A stretch of 64,000 bases of DNA, taken from NCBI GenBank assembly GCA_030704615.1, contig CM060734.1, positions 40,008,042 to 40,072,041 on the forward strand, read 5' to 3'. A model generated the notes under the pieces. The model saw only the letters and a list, made by a program, of their open reading frames with translations, was not told where the DNA came from and searched no databases. A program made the position numbers and the translations under genes. Each line of letters starts with the position of its first letter. The first letter of the stretch is position 1. This DNA comes from Takakia lepidozioides (taxonomy: Eukaryota > Streptophyta > Takakiopsida > Takakiales > Takakiaceae). Below, piece by piece: positions 10,550 through 22,085 of the stretch.

Positions 10550-11126
10550 GCCGTCGTAGTGTCAGTAAGAAAAATGAGTGAAGAGAGAGAGAGAGAGACT
10601 GTTGTCACAAAAAACAGAATGGTCACTGTTGTCTTCATTCTTGTTCTTGTTTCAGTGTTGCTGGGGGGTAGTGATACACTGGACCCAATGTAGATATAGC
10701 TTGTTTACTTGGAGAGATAACTGAGGGTTAGCTGGAACTGTATGAAAACACAAAAGGGATAAGGTGTGATTTCAGCATTGTATCAGGATATGAACGACTT
10801 AAGCCCTTTTGTTGAAAGGAAAAGAGAGATGTTGGGGTATTCAGGTTGAATCTGAAGAAGGGATGAGAGCTGTTTTGGGAAATGGGATCTTTTAAAAGAA
10901 AGGGGTAGTGTGAAGGGTTGAGTATTGACGGAGAGAAGAGAGAGAGAGAGAGATAGAGAGACTGATGAAAGGGATGGTTTTGCCTTGTGAGACCAAGGAT
11001 GACTTCATGGCTGGCTGCACTGGATGCCTGGCGGAGTGTGCATTTGCATTACGTGATAGATGGGCTGTATGTGAAGAAGTAAGGAGCCTGTAGACATAGA
11101 CAGAGATAGAGAAACAGACGAGAAAA

Positions 11127-11167
<41 letters not shown>

Positions 11168-11614
11168 GCTGCTCAGCAAAAGGGGTTGATGGGGGGATGG
11201 CCAACTTGGGGAGATTGAGATGAAGAAAGCATGAATCTTGAAGGAAAACCAGTGCCCCTGCAGTTTATGAAGATCTGAGCTGTCTCCCTCTAAATCTGTG
11301 TCACCATTACAAAAAGGGATTTCCGACATGTCACTGCTCAAGGGGGTTCACATTAAGGGTCGTATTCACCGCTGCCATTGGGCTGCTTGCATCACATAAA
11401 AGATCACGCCAACACTGTTGGCGCAGTGAGCATAGGGCCAGGCTGTTGCATAGAAGTAGATTCGAGGGCAAGAACAAACCAAAGACTCCCATCCATGTCT
11501 TCTCTTCCGCTGCGGCGTGGATGAGGATTCCGCAAACTCTGATCACGAACAAACCTGAAGGAAAAACCCATATAGCCTCATGACGATGGTTGGACAGAAA
11601 AGAGAATCCGGAAA
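10550..11614. other. No gene seen; GA microsatellites
   Basis: Contains (GA)n runs at about 10580-10597, 10938-10955 and 11140-11164 and otherwise unremarkable sequence. No coding signal stood out; minus-strand open frames here are Ser/Leu shadows of the GA repeats. Confidence 0.5.
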
Positions 11615-14600
11615 TTGAACATGACTCGGGCGACCACGGAGGTGTCAGAAGATACCATCAGTCGCTTGGTGGAAGCGGTGGTCGCCAGGACTTGCAAGGT
11701 AGGCAAATTTTCTTGTGAGTTGTATCAGGAAACTGGCGCCTTACGAAAAGGGAGTCAGTTATTGTTCGTGGATGGGATAATATCCGGAACTAATGTGTCG
11801 TTGTTGGTGGACACAGGAGCGTCGCACTCCTTCATGACACCGGCAATGGCACAAAAGCTGGGACTCCCGACAAGTGACGTGGGGGCCTCTATTGAGGTGC
11901 GTTCTGCCAAAGGAGAACCACAGTTGGCGACAAGGTTGGCGTTTGATGTTCCTCTTCAACTGGGGAGTTGGGAGGGACGTGAGAACTTCACCATCTGCGA
12001 GATCGATGGAGTGGATCTCATTTTGGGGATGACCTTTTTGAGCAAATCCGGAGCGGTCATAGATGGCCGCAAGAGAGTAGTCATGCTGCCATGTGGGAAT
12101 GGTGGCGAGGTTTTACGAGTGTCGGAAACGCCCAGATCCATGGGAGGGCGAATAAACCTTCTGTCAGCAAAGGAGTGGGCCGTGGAGAAGGCACACGAAC
12201 CCCAGTTTTTGCTTTACATTAGAGAAGTGAAGGGAGAAGGCGATGGGGAGCCGAGCCCAGATTGGATCAAGGGGATTTTGGAGAAATACCAGGATGTGAT
12301 GCCGGAGGATTTACCAAGCGGCTTGCCACCGCGAAGAGGAGTTGACCACAAGATTGAGGTGATACCGGGATCGGAACCGCCTGCCAAGGCGCACTGTGGC
12401 TGGTACCTTGACTGCCCACCAGAGCACACGACCTTTCAAGAAATATTTGAACAATAATGCTGAGATGCGGTTGAGCCACAGAGAGTTGGTCGAGTTGAAG
12501 ACTCAGCTCAAGGATCTAATGTCAAAGGGGTACATCCGGCCGCATAAGTCACCTTACGGAGCCCCGGTGCTATTCGCAGACAAGAAGGATGGGACGCTGC
12601 GGATGTGTGTCGATTACAGGGCTTTGAATAAGGTGACTATTAAAAACCGGTATCATTTGCCAAGGATCGACGACCTTTTCAACCGGTTGGCAGGAGCGAA
12701 GTATTTCAGCCGGATCGACTTGCGCTCCGGCTATCATCAAATTCGGGTGGCGGAAGGAGATGAGGAGAAGACCGCGTGCAGGACAAGGTATGGTTCATAT
12801 GAGTTCTTGGTGATGCCTTTTGGGCTCACCAATGCACCAGCGACATTTAGCACGCTGATGAACAGCCTTTTCCAGGAGTGGTTGGATGACTTTGTGATCG
12901 TGTACATCGACGACATTTTGGTGTACTCGAAAACAAAGGAGGAGCACCTGGAGCACCTCAAAAGGGTGTTCCAAAAATTGCGGGAATGGAAGCTGTATGC
13001 CAAAGCTTCAAAGTGCGAATTCGGGGTCACAAAAGTGGAGTTCCTGGGGCATGTGATTACACAGGATGGGATCAAAATGGATGACAGAAATGTGAGGGCA
13101 ATCTTGGACTGGGAGCCTCCGACTTCGGTCCCGGGAGTGCGATCATTCCTTGGACTCGCCTCCTATTACCGGAAGTATGTGAGAAATTTTGCCAAGATCG
13201 CGGGGCCGTTGTCAGACCTTCTGTGTAAATCCAAAGTCTGGGCATGGAACACTTTTTGTGGCCAAGCTTTCGCTGAATTGAAGCAACGGATGGCGGAAGC
13301 TCCAGTCTTGAAAATCCCGGAGTTCGATCGTCCGTTCGTGATACATACAGATGCGTCGGACTTCGTGATTGGGGGTGTACTTATGCAAGATGGACGTCCA
13401 GTGGCTTACGAAAGTAAGAAACTGAATGAAGTGGAGCGACGGTGGCCGACGCACGAAAAAGAGATGAAGGCGGTGGTGCAGTGTCTTGAGCTTTGGCGCC
13501 ACTATGTTGGTTCCAACCCAGTGAAGGTGTTCACGGACAATGTCACGGTGAAGTATTTTGCCACGCAGCCCAAGTTGTCCCAAAACAACTTAGGTGGCAA
13601 GATACTTTGGCGGTGTTCGACGTGGATATCCAGTACAAACCGGGACGAGACAACGTGGTGGCCGATGCTTTAAGTAGAAAACAGCAGCTCTTGTTGGTGT
13701 ACAAGGGCGAGACGGCGCTCCAAAGGAAGATCCGGAAGGCTTGCCGGAAGGATGAGCTGGCGAAGTCCGTGATGCAGGACTTGAGGATGGGGGTTAAATC
13801 GCAGTTCCACTTGCAAATGGACTACTCCGGTATAAGCAAAAACGTCTCTACGTGCCAAAGGGAGGATCAGAGATAGCCTCTTGAGAGAATGCCATGATAG
13901 CCCGCTTGCGGGCCACGGCGGAGCCAAGCGCACTGCGGCACTCTTGAAAAAAGAGTATTTCTGGCCCAAACTGAGGGAGGAGGCAGAGGAGTATGTCAAG
14001 ACATGCACCACATGCCAACAAAACCGGAGCGAGTACAAAAAGCAAGCGGGGCTGTTACAACCCTTGCCGATTCCAGAGGGGACTTGGGAAAGCGTCTCGA
14101 TGGATTTCATGACTGCTATGCCGCTGTCAAAAGGATTCGATGCAATCATGGTGGTGGTAGATAGGTTCAGTAAAATGGGCCATTTCATCCCCACCAAGGA
14201 GACGGCAACGGCGCAGGAGACAGGGCGACTTTACTTCGCCCACGTCTTAAAGCATCATGGAGTCCCGAAGGATATTGTCTCGGACCGCGATCCAAAGTTT
14301 ACGAGTAAATTCTGGAGAGCACTTTGGAAGAAGATGGGACGAGGCTGAAGATGAGTACCGCCTTCCGACCTACGACCGACGGCCAAACAGAAAGGGTGAA
14401 TTCCGTAGTGAAGCAGATCTTGCGGAATTACGTGTCGGCAGACCAAACAGACTGGGTGGAACACTTAGACGCGGCAGAGTTATGTTATAATAACACAGAA
14501 CACTCCGCAACGGGAGTTTTCCCTTTCGTATTGGTCTATGGAAAAGCACCTCTGGTGCCGACAAGTTGGGCCGCCCAGGACGTTGAGGAACCGGCAGTAG

Positions 14601-15166
14601 CGGCAGTACTGGAAGTACGCGAGCGTTTGTTGAAGCTCGCAAAGTACAACATTGCCAAAGCTAGGAAACGGTATGAAAGGCAGGCGAATCGGAAGCGGAG
14701 AGAAGTGAAGTTTGAGGCAGGCACAGAGGTCTGGTTGAACATCAAGAATTTCCGACTACCTCCGGAAGTGAGTCCGAAGTTTGTACCTCCGTATGCGGGA
14801 CCCTTTCGCATTCGGAAGGTTATGAATGAGGATGTGTATGAATTGGAGCTGCCGGCAAACAGCAAGGTGCATCCAGTATTCCATGTCTCCCTTTTGAAGC
14901 CTTACTTCAAAGATGAAGCGCGTCCGAATCGGCATCAAGTGTTGCGTCCGCCACCTATGCTGTTGGATCATGAAAATGAACCTGAGTACGAGGTGGAGGC
15001 AATACTTAAGTTGAGGAGGTTCAAGAACCGAGAAACTGAGTATCTCGTCAAATGGAAGGGCTATCATCATGTGGAGGCATCTTGGGTGCGTGCCTCAGAA
15101 ATGGGAAACGCATCCGAGGCGGTTGCAGCTTTCGAAGGGCGACCTCAAAAGCGGAAGAAGCGTTGA
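11615..15166 (+). pseudogene. Chromovirus (Ty3/gypsy) pol with chromodomain, gag-less and frameshifted
   Basis: Domains in order: retropepsin (LLVDTGASHSF near 11800), RT ([39 protein letters not shown] near 12900, [12 protein letters not shown]), RNase H ([16 protein letters not shown] near 13340), integrase HHCC zinc region (from 13881), the DDE core with MDFMTAMP and VSDRDPKFTS, and a C-terminal chromodomain (EYEVEAILKLRR, EYLVKWKGY near 14985-15080). Gag is absent. The frame breaks at ~12400-12460, where about 70 extra bases interrupt the protease-RT linker, and again at ~13585, ~13830 and ~14335. A polypurine tract at 15188-15200 and the start of a 3' LTR follow the stop. In life the element would direct integration to marked heterochromatin through its chromodomain; this copy cannot make an intact polyprotein. 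Confidence 0.92.
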
Positions 15167-15187
15167 TGGGGACATCAACCTTGGAGC

Positions 15188-15360
15188 GTGGGGGAGGAAA
15201 TGCATGCTTAGCCCGGCTTACCTAGCTTAGGAATCCGATTGCAAAAACTTGTATTGTACCAAAACGTGCTATAAATGAAATGGATTCCAAATGTTGTGCG
15301 TCCTATTTTGTTTGGAATGGTGATGCATGGTATGGTTGGCTAGTGTGTAGAATGCATGCT
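15188..15360 (+). repeat. Polypurine tract and 3' LTR remnant of the chromovirus
   Basis: GTGGGGGAGGAAA (15188-15200) is directly followed by TGCATGC at 15201, as expected for a PPT and an LTR start. The LTR appears to end near 15357, where another GAATGCATGC occurs and minus-strand gag sequence of a different element begins. No matching 5' LTR was found upstream of 11615. Confidence 0.55.
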
Positions 15361-15361
15361 A

Positions 15362-16467
15362 GCTTATAAAAGTGGGAGAGGTAAATTGGGTTAATCGTGT
15401 GTTTGCGTAGTGCCGAAATCGGGTGACCCCCATCCAAGGGGCAAGGAAACTTGCGCCTTCTTTTCGTGCACTTCTTGGCCATGTGCCCGGGCTCCCCGCA
15501 ATTGAAACACACTCCATCAAAGGTCGCCTTGACGCGTGAAGGCCCTCCCTTCGATTTCCACGTGCCATTGTCGCCGCGTGGCCTATCCCACTTCTTTTCC
15601 GGTCGGAAGGAGTCACCTTCCCGCCGAATCTTCTTATGGTTCAGCTCCGTACGGCCTTGTCTTTCACCCCTAGGGACATCTGAGAAACATTCAGCCCTCT
15701 CAATAGCCTCGTTCAAAGTCTTGGGTGGCTTCTCCTCCAACTTCCGCCTGGCCCATGGGGCCAGTCCCGCCACAAAGTTGAAGACCATTTCTGGTTCTGC
15801 CATGTCCGCGACTTCGAGCAACAGCACATTGAAAGCCTGGACATACCCCCGAATGTCATCTGTTTGCTTCAAATTCCTCTTGTCCCGGGCAAGCCAGGAC
15901 GCGTTGAGAGGCACAAACTGTCTCTTCATCAATTCCTTGAACCCACTCCAGTCCAAGGTTTCCGGGCTTGGACCTCGGTCGTGAAGGCGTTTCTGCCACC
16001 ATTGTTGAGCATAGCCCCTCAAATAGGTGGGAGCCACTTCCACCCGATCCTCGTCACTCAACTTGACCGCCCGGAAGTACTGCTCTAGCTCCAGGAGCTA
16101 GGTGTTGAGTGCCTTCCGATTTTGGACGCCCTCGAAGGTGTCGGGTTCCTAAGGCTTCACCTTAAACTTTGCCTTAGTGGAAGTGGCATTAGCCGCCTTC
16201 AACACATCTTTCAACGTCCCGCCAAACTGCGCCAACAACCCTTCCCAAAAGGCTGCCGGCATGGGAGGCATCTCTTGGTTTGTCGAGCTCTCAAGGATTC
16301 CTCGGGCTCCGACTCTTCGGATTCCTCCCGCTCTTGAGCGGCCTCGTTTTCGGAAACATTCATCGCTTCCTCAAACGGCCGCCTCGGTGACACGTCGCCC
16401 CCATCGGGCTCACCAGGATCATCATCTTTTGGGCCGTTCCGCTTTCGCTTCGGCTTGCCCGACCCCA
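15362..16467 (-). pseudogene. Ty3/gypsy gag with CCHC zinc knuckle (broken)
   Basis: Minus-strand gag. An ATG near 16467 opens a basic-then-acidic N terminus (GSGKPKRKRNGPK). After a frameshift near 16290 the frame reads PPMPAAFWEGLLAQFGG and then the capsid-like core, with ELEQYFRAVKLSDEDRV, LRGYAQQWW and GYVQAFNVLLLEVADM. A nucleocapsid CFNCGEPGHMAKKC zinc knuckle lies near 15490. Two in-frame TAG codons occur at about 16100 and 16155; the first replaces the tryptophan usual in NTWLLELE. Homology ends near 15362, against the chromovirus 3' LTR. Its primer-binding site and 5' LTR lie just upstream at 16511-17246. Confidence 0.85.
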
Positions 16468-16510
16468 TGATGAGGCCAATCCCAAGGACGATCGCGTACT
16501 GAACTCTAAG

Positions 16511-16523
16511 CTCTGATACCAAG
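16511..16523 (-). promoter_or_regulatory. tRNA-iMet primer-binding site
   Basis: On the minus strand this reads TTGGTATCAGAGCT directly after the LTR end CGCGACA, the usual complement of plant initiator tRNA-Met 3' ends that primes minus-strand DNA synthesis. It fixes the LTR boundary at 16524. Confidence 0.85.
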
Positions 16524-17246
16524 TGTCGCGCACCTCCCTTCGGTAAGCTCCCCATCAAGTCATAGTTACTCGCTTTGATGCGCGCGCCTGACTCCCAACC
16601 TGGCCGCCGGGCCAACTTGGAGCTTCGGCTGCTCACCGGGGCATAACGGTCCCCCTTTGTTGTCCCAAAGAACCCTCCACCGATTTGGAACCAGCGGGAA
16701 TTTCCTTTGGTAGTTGGCAGTCCGGAACAGCTCCCCACTCTTTGGTCGCTTTCCGCCTCGCTCGCTTACTCACTAGTTTTTGGTCACCAACGGGCTTGCA
16801 CCATTCTCGGGGTTACTACTCCCTATATATACTTCTGTAGCTGTCCGCGGGGGTTTCACAACCAGCCATGCCATTTTATGGCGAACCACCACGAAGACCC
16901 TCGATTCCCGTTGTGAGTCGCGGTGAGTCTTGGCCCGCTCACCACGGCCCCTATGGACCGTGATGAGTCCCAAGACTCCCCATGACTCCCACCACGAGGT
17001 CTCCACCCCCATGGTGAGTCCTATGCCACCCCACTAAGTCCCACTAAGCTACCACCTCCCATTGTGGAGCCACCCCCACCGCAACCCGGTGTGCGGGGCT
17101 CCACCTAGTGAGCGCCTCCGCTTCCCTGAGTGCCTTGGGCACTCAAGGGTGCTTCAGCCCCCCATACCTATCGCTGCGCTGCCCCCACCACAGGGCAGCC
17201 CCTCATGTGTCCCTACCCCCTGCCCTCAAGGCAAAGGGCCGCGACA
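16524..17246 (-). repeat. Complete 723 bp gypsy 5' LTR
   Basis: Bounded by TGTCGCG at 16524 and CGCGACA at 17246, a perfect 7 bp terminal inverted repeat, with the primer-binding site abutting the inner end. A TATATATA box at 16824-16831 suits an RNA polymerase II promoter on the minus strand. The outer end abuts the DNMT-retrotransposon reading frame with no intervening base, so this element inserted into that one. Confidence 0.9.
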
Positions 17247-17247
17247 A

Positions 17248-18731
17248 GTCGCCTTTACAGCTGCAGTTAGTTGGCCTGGAGAGTTGCTGGAAGGCAATGC
17301 CCATGCAGAGGATGTGCCACCTCCAGCAGAGCAGGATGACATGCATGGTGTGGCAGAGTTGCCTGCCATGGTTGCTCACACTCCATTGTGGGGTACGAGC
17401 AAGGATTTGCAGCAGGTTGCTGATCGACGGGTGCAACAAGCGTAGGTAGAGGCTTTTGTACCGTCAGGAGAGGAGGAGAGTGCGGGTATTGCACCAGGAC
17501 CACCTCAGTTGTCACCATTGGATACCACACCTATTGTGTGGCAGTATCCGGATGAAGGCATTTGCCTTCTGGACTTGTTTGGCGGGATCAGCACCGGATT
17601 GGCTGCTGTGCTACAGGCAGGTTTGCGGGTAAGGCGTTACCTATATGTGGAGAGAGATGAGACTGCACGACGCGTCTCACTGCGCCATGTTGCTTAGTTG
17701 GTACAGCAGTACCCTGCTTTGTTGCCAGTGTCTGCAGTTCGTGGATACCAACAAGCCTTGCCAGCAGACATTTCGTTGCTGGGGGCGCCGGATTTGGAGC
17801 AGGTTGGCTCCATTGATCTGGTAGTGACAGGTTGGCCCTGCCAAGGGCATTCATCACCCGGGCATGGCAATGGATTGCGAGACTCGAGGACGGGTCTGTT
17901 TTGGGAGATGGTGCGGATTTTGCGCCACTTGCAGCTTCATCAAGCTGTATCGCCAGCATACATCTTGGAGAATGTGCCACTGATGGGCGATTCTCGGGCC
18001 AGGGTGATGACCAGTGTGCACGGTCGTGGCTTGGGTCAGCAGTGCTGCTGGATGCAGCTGCAGTGGGATCACGAGCTCATCGTCCACGGCTATGGTGGAC
18101 TAACTTGATGCCACCCACACTGCTCAAGCGTGCATTTGATGGGGTGCAGCGGCCAACACACCTCATAGTGGACAGCATTTTGGACACAGGGAGGCAGTCT
18201 CAACGTGTGAGACACGATGACCGTTCGCCTTTGGCAGTGGTCAACAGGGTGGGTCAACCACGAGCAGCATTACCTACACTGCTCAGCTTCCCAGGATCCC
18301 ATGCTTTTCGGGATGGTGGACCTGGCCTCCTGTGGGATGCTCAGTTGCAACAGATAGTGGAGCCTAATGCCGACGAGCGAGAGCGGGCTATGGGGTTTTC
18401 CACTGGGACCACGGCGGTGCCTTCTCTTTCTGAGGCATCTCGTCGTCAGGGGTTGGGGCAAGCAATGGATCTCAATTGCTTGACCTGGATTATCAGCTTG
18501 GCTATGGCTGAGCAACGTAGAGTGCGGAGTGCACTTCCCTTGACGGTCTCTCTGCCTATCGAGACGATACAGGCAGCGAGTGGGGGCGAGCCGGTAAGGA
18601 CCACGGGGTGTAGACATCCATGGCACATGTGGGAGGTGCTCGAGGTCCAGAGGGAGTTGGCAGCCAAGGCAGCTGTGATGGATGAGGTTGGGGATTCTTC
18701 TCGGGTTGAGGAGGTTCTCATGATGAGATGA
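17248..18731 (+). pseudogene. DNMT3/DRM-like cytosine-5 DNA methyltransferase domain of the retrotransposon
   Basis: The family transfers a methyl group from S-adenosylmethionine to C5 of cytosine in DNA. Visible motifs in order: I, LLDLFGGISTGL (from 17569); II, YLYVERDE (17641-17664); IV with the catalytic cysteine, LVVTGWPCQGHSSPG (PCQ at 17836-17844), followed by GLRDSRTGLFWEMVRIL, which matches the DNMT3/DRM segment GLYEGTGRLFFEFYRLL in layout; VI, YILENVP (ENV at 17968-17976); VIII, RPRLWWTNL (18081-18107); IX/X, ERERAMGF and RRQGLGQAMDLN (18380-18480). Linear motif order is that of DNMT3 rather than the permuted DRM order. Breaks: TAG at 17443 and 17695, and a frameshift near 18020-18050. 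Nearly every catalytic motif survives, although motif IV has PCQ where DNMT3 has PCN, and motif X has GQ where GN is usual. Confidence 0.85.
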
Positions 18732-18784
18732 TGGGGCAGGATGAGGCCTTGTCATTGACTGAGCAGGAAGGGAGTACTGCTCAA

Positions 18785-20687
18785 GAGGTTGCAGCATAGC
18801 AACCACGGGACGCGTCCTCTACCTCTAAGCCCATTGGACTTAAGGTTGCAGTTACAGAGGACAATTGGGAGCCTGACATTGGACCCATTGTCACCGGAGG
18901 AGAGAGACGACGTATGCGGCGGTTCCTGAGGGCTTACAGGAATTGCTTTGCCTTCAGTTTGAAGGACTTGGGAGCACTGAAGGGTCAAGAGATTTGCATT
19001 GAATTGTCTGTAATTGCCAATCTTTCGGAGACCCTATAGATACAGTGACATGGAGAGGTCCTTGATTCAGATGAGAACTCAGGATCTTTGGGAGGCAGGT
19101 TTGGTGGAGCTCTTTGGTGGAGAGTATGCTTTAGCCACAATGATGCCAGCTAAGAAGGATGTCTATGGCAATTGGACGGAGAGACGTATGTGCGGTGATT
19201 ACCGGCCTATAAATCGTAAGACCAAGTCCGATAGGTATGCCATGCCGACACCAGAGGAGATCTTTGATGCCATTGGGCATTCCAAGGTCTTTAGCACGTT
19301 GGATTTACGATCCGGATATCACCAGTTGCCGATCAAGGAGGCGGATAAGCAAAAGACGACATTCTGGGGGATCAATGAGCACGGGAAGGATTGCCTATAC
19401 CAGTGGCGGTTCTTACCATTTGGGCTTAAAAACGCTCCTGCTGAGTTTCAAAGGGTCATGGACAGGATTCTAGCAGGGGTGGAGTTTGCTCGGTGCTACA
19501 TAGATGACATCATCATCTTTAGTGTTACGGTGGAGGAGCATGAGAGACACCTTTAGGGGGTATTTGAGCGCTTGAGGACGCACGGATTGAAGTTATATCC
19601 GGGAAAGTGCAAGTTTTTCCACAACCAAATTGAGTATCTGGGTCACATGACGGTTTACAGACGGTTTGTTAAGGGATTTAGTGCCATTGCAAAGGCTCTA
19701 ACCAAGCTGACCAAGGTGGACCAGGAGTGGCAGTGGGAAGATGAGCAAGAACAAGCTTTTCAAGAGCTCAAGGCGAGGTTGACCTCGGCGCCCATCTTGA
19801 GACGACCTATTAGGGGGCGTCCTTTTCAGCTGCATACAGATTGGAGCATGCTGGGGCTTGGAGCGGTGCTCACACAGGTGGATGATGAGGGAAGAGAGTT
19901 CGTAGAGGCTTACACTAGTCGCTCGAACAATGCTGCTGAGTCTAAGTATAGCTCATATGAGGGAGAATGCTTAGCTGCAGTGTGGGCCGTGGCACACTTC
20001 AGGTGTTATCTATACGGCAATCTCTTCACCCTTGTCACGGATCACCAACCACTCAAGTGGTTGATGGAGTCAGACAAGCTTACGGGGAAGCTTGCACGGT
20101 GGGCACTCATCCTTCAAGAGTATGACTTTCAGGTGGTGCATCGACCGGGTTTGGTCAATCGCAATGCAGATGGGTTGAGTCGCAATCCATGCACGAGCCA
20201 GCAGGATGACACTGGAGCTCGGTGGCATGGTGAGACAGACGAGGAGATGGTGCCCGGATGGCATGCATCTGCATTTCTGTGTATCTTGGCAGCGGAAGGC
20301 CAGGTTGGACCTGCAACAGGGATGACTGTAGATCAAGTGTCTGAGGACCTCGAGGCCAGCAATGAGCAAGGTGGCGCCAAAGATATACATGAGGATTCAG
20401 TTGTGTTGGACTACCTCCGCACTGGAGACACTGCAGCCACTGTGATTGCCAATGAGAGGGATCGGATCCTACAACGAGCTAAGAGGTTCAAGTGGGAGGG
20501 GACACACCTGCTCCGAGTATGGGAGGATGGTCGAGTGAGGATTGTGCCTCACCCAACACAGCGGGCACGGTTAGTGCGGCATGCCCATGAAGAGTTGGGC
20601 ATTTTGGGGTGCGACGCACTCATAGTCTACTGCAGGGCAGTATTGGTGGCGTGGTATGCACACAGAGGTGCAACAATTTGTGGCTAG
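18785..20687 (+). pseudogene. RT and RNase H of the DNMT retrotransposon
   Basis: A linker reading RRRMRRFLRAYRNCFAFSLKDLG precedes RT. After a frame change near 19012 come [53 protein letters not shown] and the active site RCYIDDIIIF (19494-19523). After EYLGHM (19635-19650) about 40 residues are deleted before YRRFVKGFSAIAKALTKLTK. RNase H follows, with FQLHTDWSMLGLGAVL, EGECLAAVWAV and VTDHQPLKWLM. In-frame TAG codons occur at 18797 and 19554. Replication enzymes of this element would copy its RNA into DNA; this copy is dead. Confidence 0.9.
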
Positions 20688-21513
20688 GTGCATGGTGTGT
20701 GACAGGGTGCGTGCTTCAGTCAACGCCCCTACTCCACAATTGCACCTTCTTCCGATCATGGGATTGGGCTACAGGTGGAGTCTTGACTTCGCAGGGCTGT
20801 TGCCACTGACCATGCGCCACAACAAGTACGTGTTGGTGATGGTGGAGCACTTCTCCAAGTGGATTGAATTGGTTCCATTGCCTGATAAGGCTAGTGAGGG
20901 AGTTGCGTATGCATTCTTGGATTGTGTGCTTAGCCGATTCGGTGCTCCAGCTGAGGTACTCACGGACCAAGGGAGAGAGTTCTTAGGGGAGTTTCAGGCT
21001 TTGTGTGACAAGGCCTTGATAGACCACCGCACCACTTCTCGGGATCATCTTGAGGCCGATGGCTTGGCCGAGAGAGTTGTTCAGACAGTAAAGAGGGGTT
21101 TGCGCAAGTATGGCTTGCAGAAGGGACACCTAGGAGATTGGGACCTTCAGTTACCCTGGTTAGCCATGGGCTACATGTTCAGCAAGCAAGTATCACTTGC
21201 CTCCTTCTCACCATACTTTCTTTTCTTTGGCCGAGAGCCGGATTTGCCTACATCCATTCGCAGAGAAGCTGCTACAGTTCTTAACCTTGACGATCCGGAT
21301 GTGTGGGCATGTGCATGTGAGCAGCGTGCAAAGTTGTTCAAGAAAGTCATGCCAATGGCTTTTGAGAACCTTGCCATTGCACAACACCGTGATACGTTGA
21401 TGTATGCTACCATACGTGGTCGGGGCTATCGTCCTGGGGTTCGGAGATTCAACCCTGGTGACTACGTCTATCTGCAGCAGACTGCTCCTACGACCTTGGA
21501 TGTGACTGCATGA
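20609..21513 (+). pseudogene. Integrase of the DNMT retrotransposon
   Basis: The HHCC zinc region is split by one-base shifts (HEELGHFG in one frame, VARCMVCDRV from 20683 in the next). The DDE core has YRWSLDFAGLLPL (first Asp), VLTDQGREFLG (second Asp) and LEADGLAERVVQTVKRGLRK (Glu, with LEADGLAER where HPQADGLAER is common). The C-terminal part ends RFNPGDYVYLQQT. A TGA at 21511-21513 separates it from the in-frame PHD segment; a CGA arginine codon would restore continuity. There is no chromodomain. Confidence 0.9.
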
Positions 21514-21825
21514 CGTGTTATTTTGAGGGTTCGAGAGGTCTTGCCCTCATGCGTCTTGGTCTTGGAGGGTCGGGATGGCATAACTTGGAAGGACCATGTG
21601 CGTAATTGTGTGCCATGTCACCTTCCGAATGTCGATGGCAGGATAGACCCAAACTTGGCAGTGGTATCTGCAGGTTTGAGGTGCATGTTGTGTGGGTCTG
21701 CTAGAGGGGCAACCACCATGCTGGTGTGTGATCGATGCTCTAGAGGTTGGCATATGGGATGCTTGACTCCACCTCTTGAGATGGTTCCGGATGGGGATTG
21801 GTTATGTCCACATTGCATTGGATAG
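21514..21825 (+). pseudogene. PHD finger at the C terminus of the retrotransposon polyprotein
   Basis: In the same frame as the integrase, this ~100-codon segment ends in a complete C4HC3 zinc pattern at 21682-21822: CMLC, then VCDRC, WHMGC and LCPHC, with the conserved GDWLCPHC ending of PHD fingers. PHD fingers read histone H3 tails, usually by methylation state of K4. In chromoviruses the same position is occupied by a chromodomain, so a targeting role is inferred. The stop at 21823 closes the polyprotein. Confidence 0.85.
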
Positions 21826-22085
21826 TGGGGGTGGATACAACCATGGAAGGCTAACAAGAAACGCAAGGCCCAGCTACTAGGAGACCTTGAACACACGAGG
21901 TCCTGGCTCAAGTTCACAGATTACAGAGACGGCGACTAACGATGGGGCTACTCTTGTACCCGGCCTCTTGGTCTATAGGGTTTGAGTGCAATAGGGACAG
22001 TGATAGAGGACTTAGTACGGCTGTGGCTATTACATCTTGTAGCTATCTGGAGGTAGAGGGACCTACCCACCAGCTAGGGGGGCGA

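Noticed and set aside
13212-13583. Minus-strand open frames opposite the chromovirus pol
   Set aside because: Antisense shadows of the RT and RNase H coding sequence.
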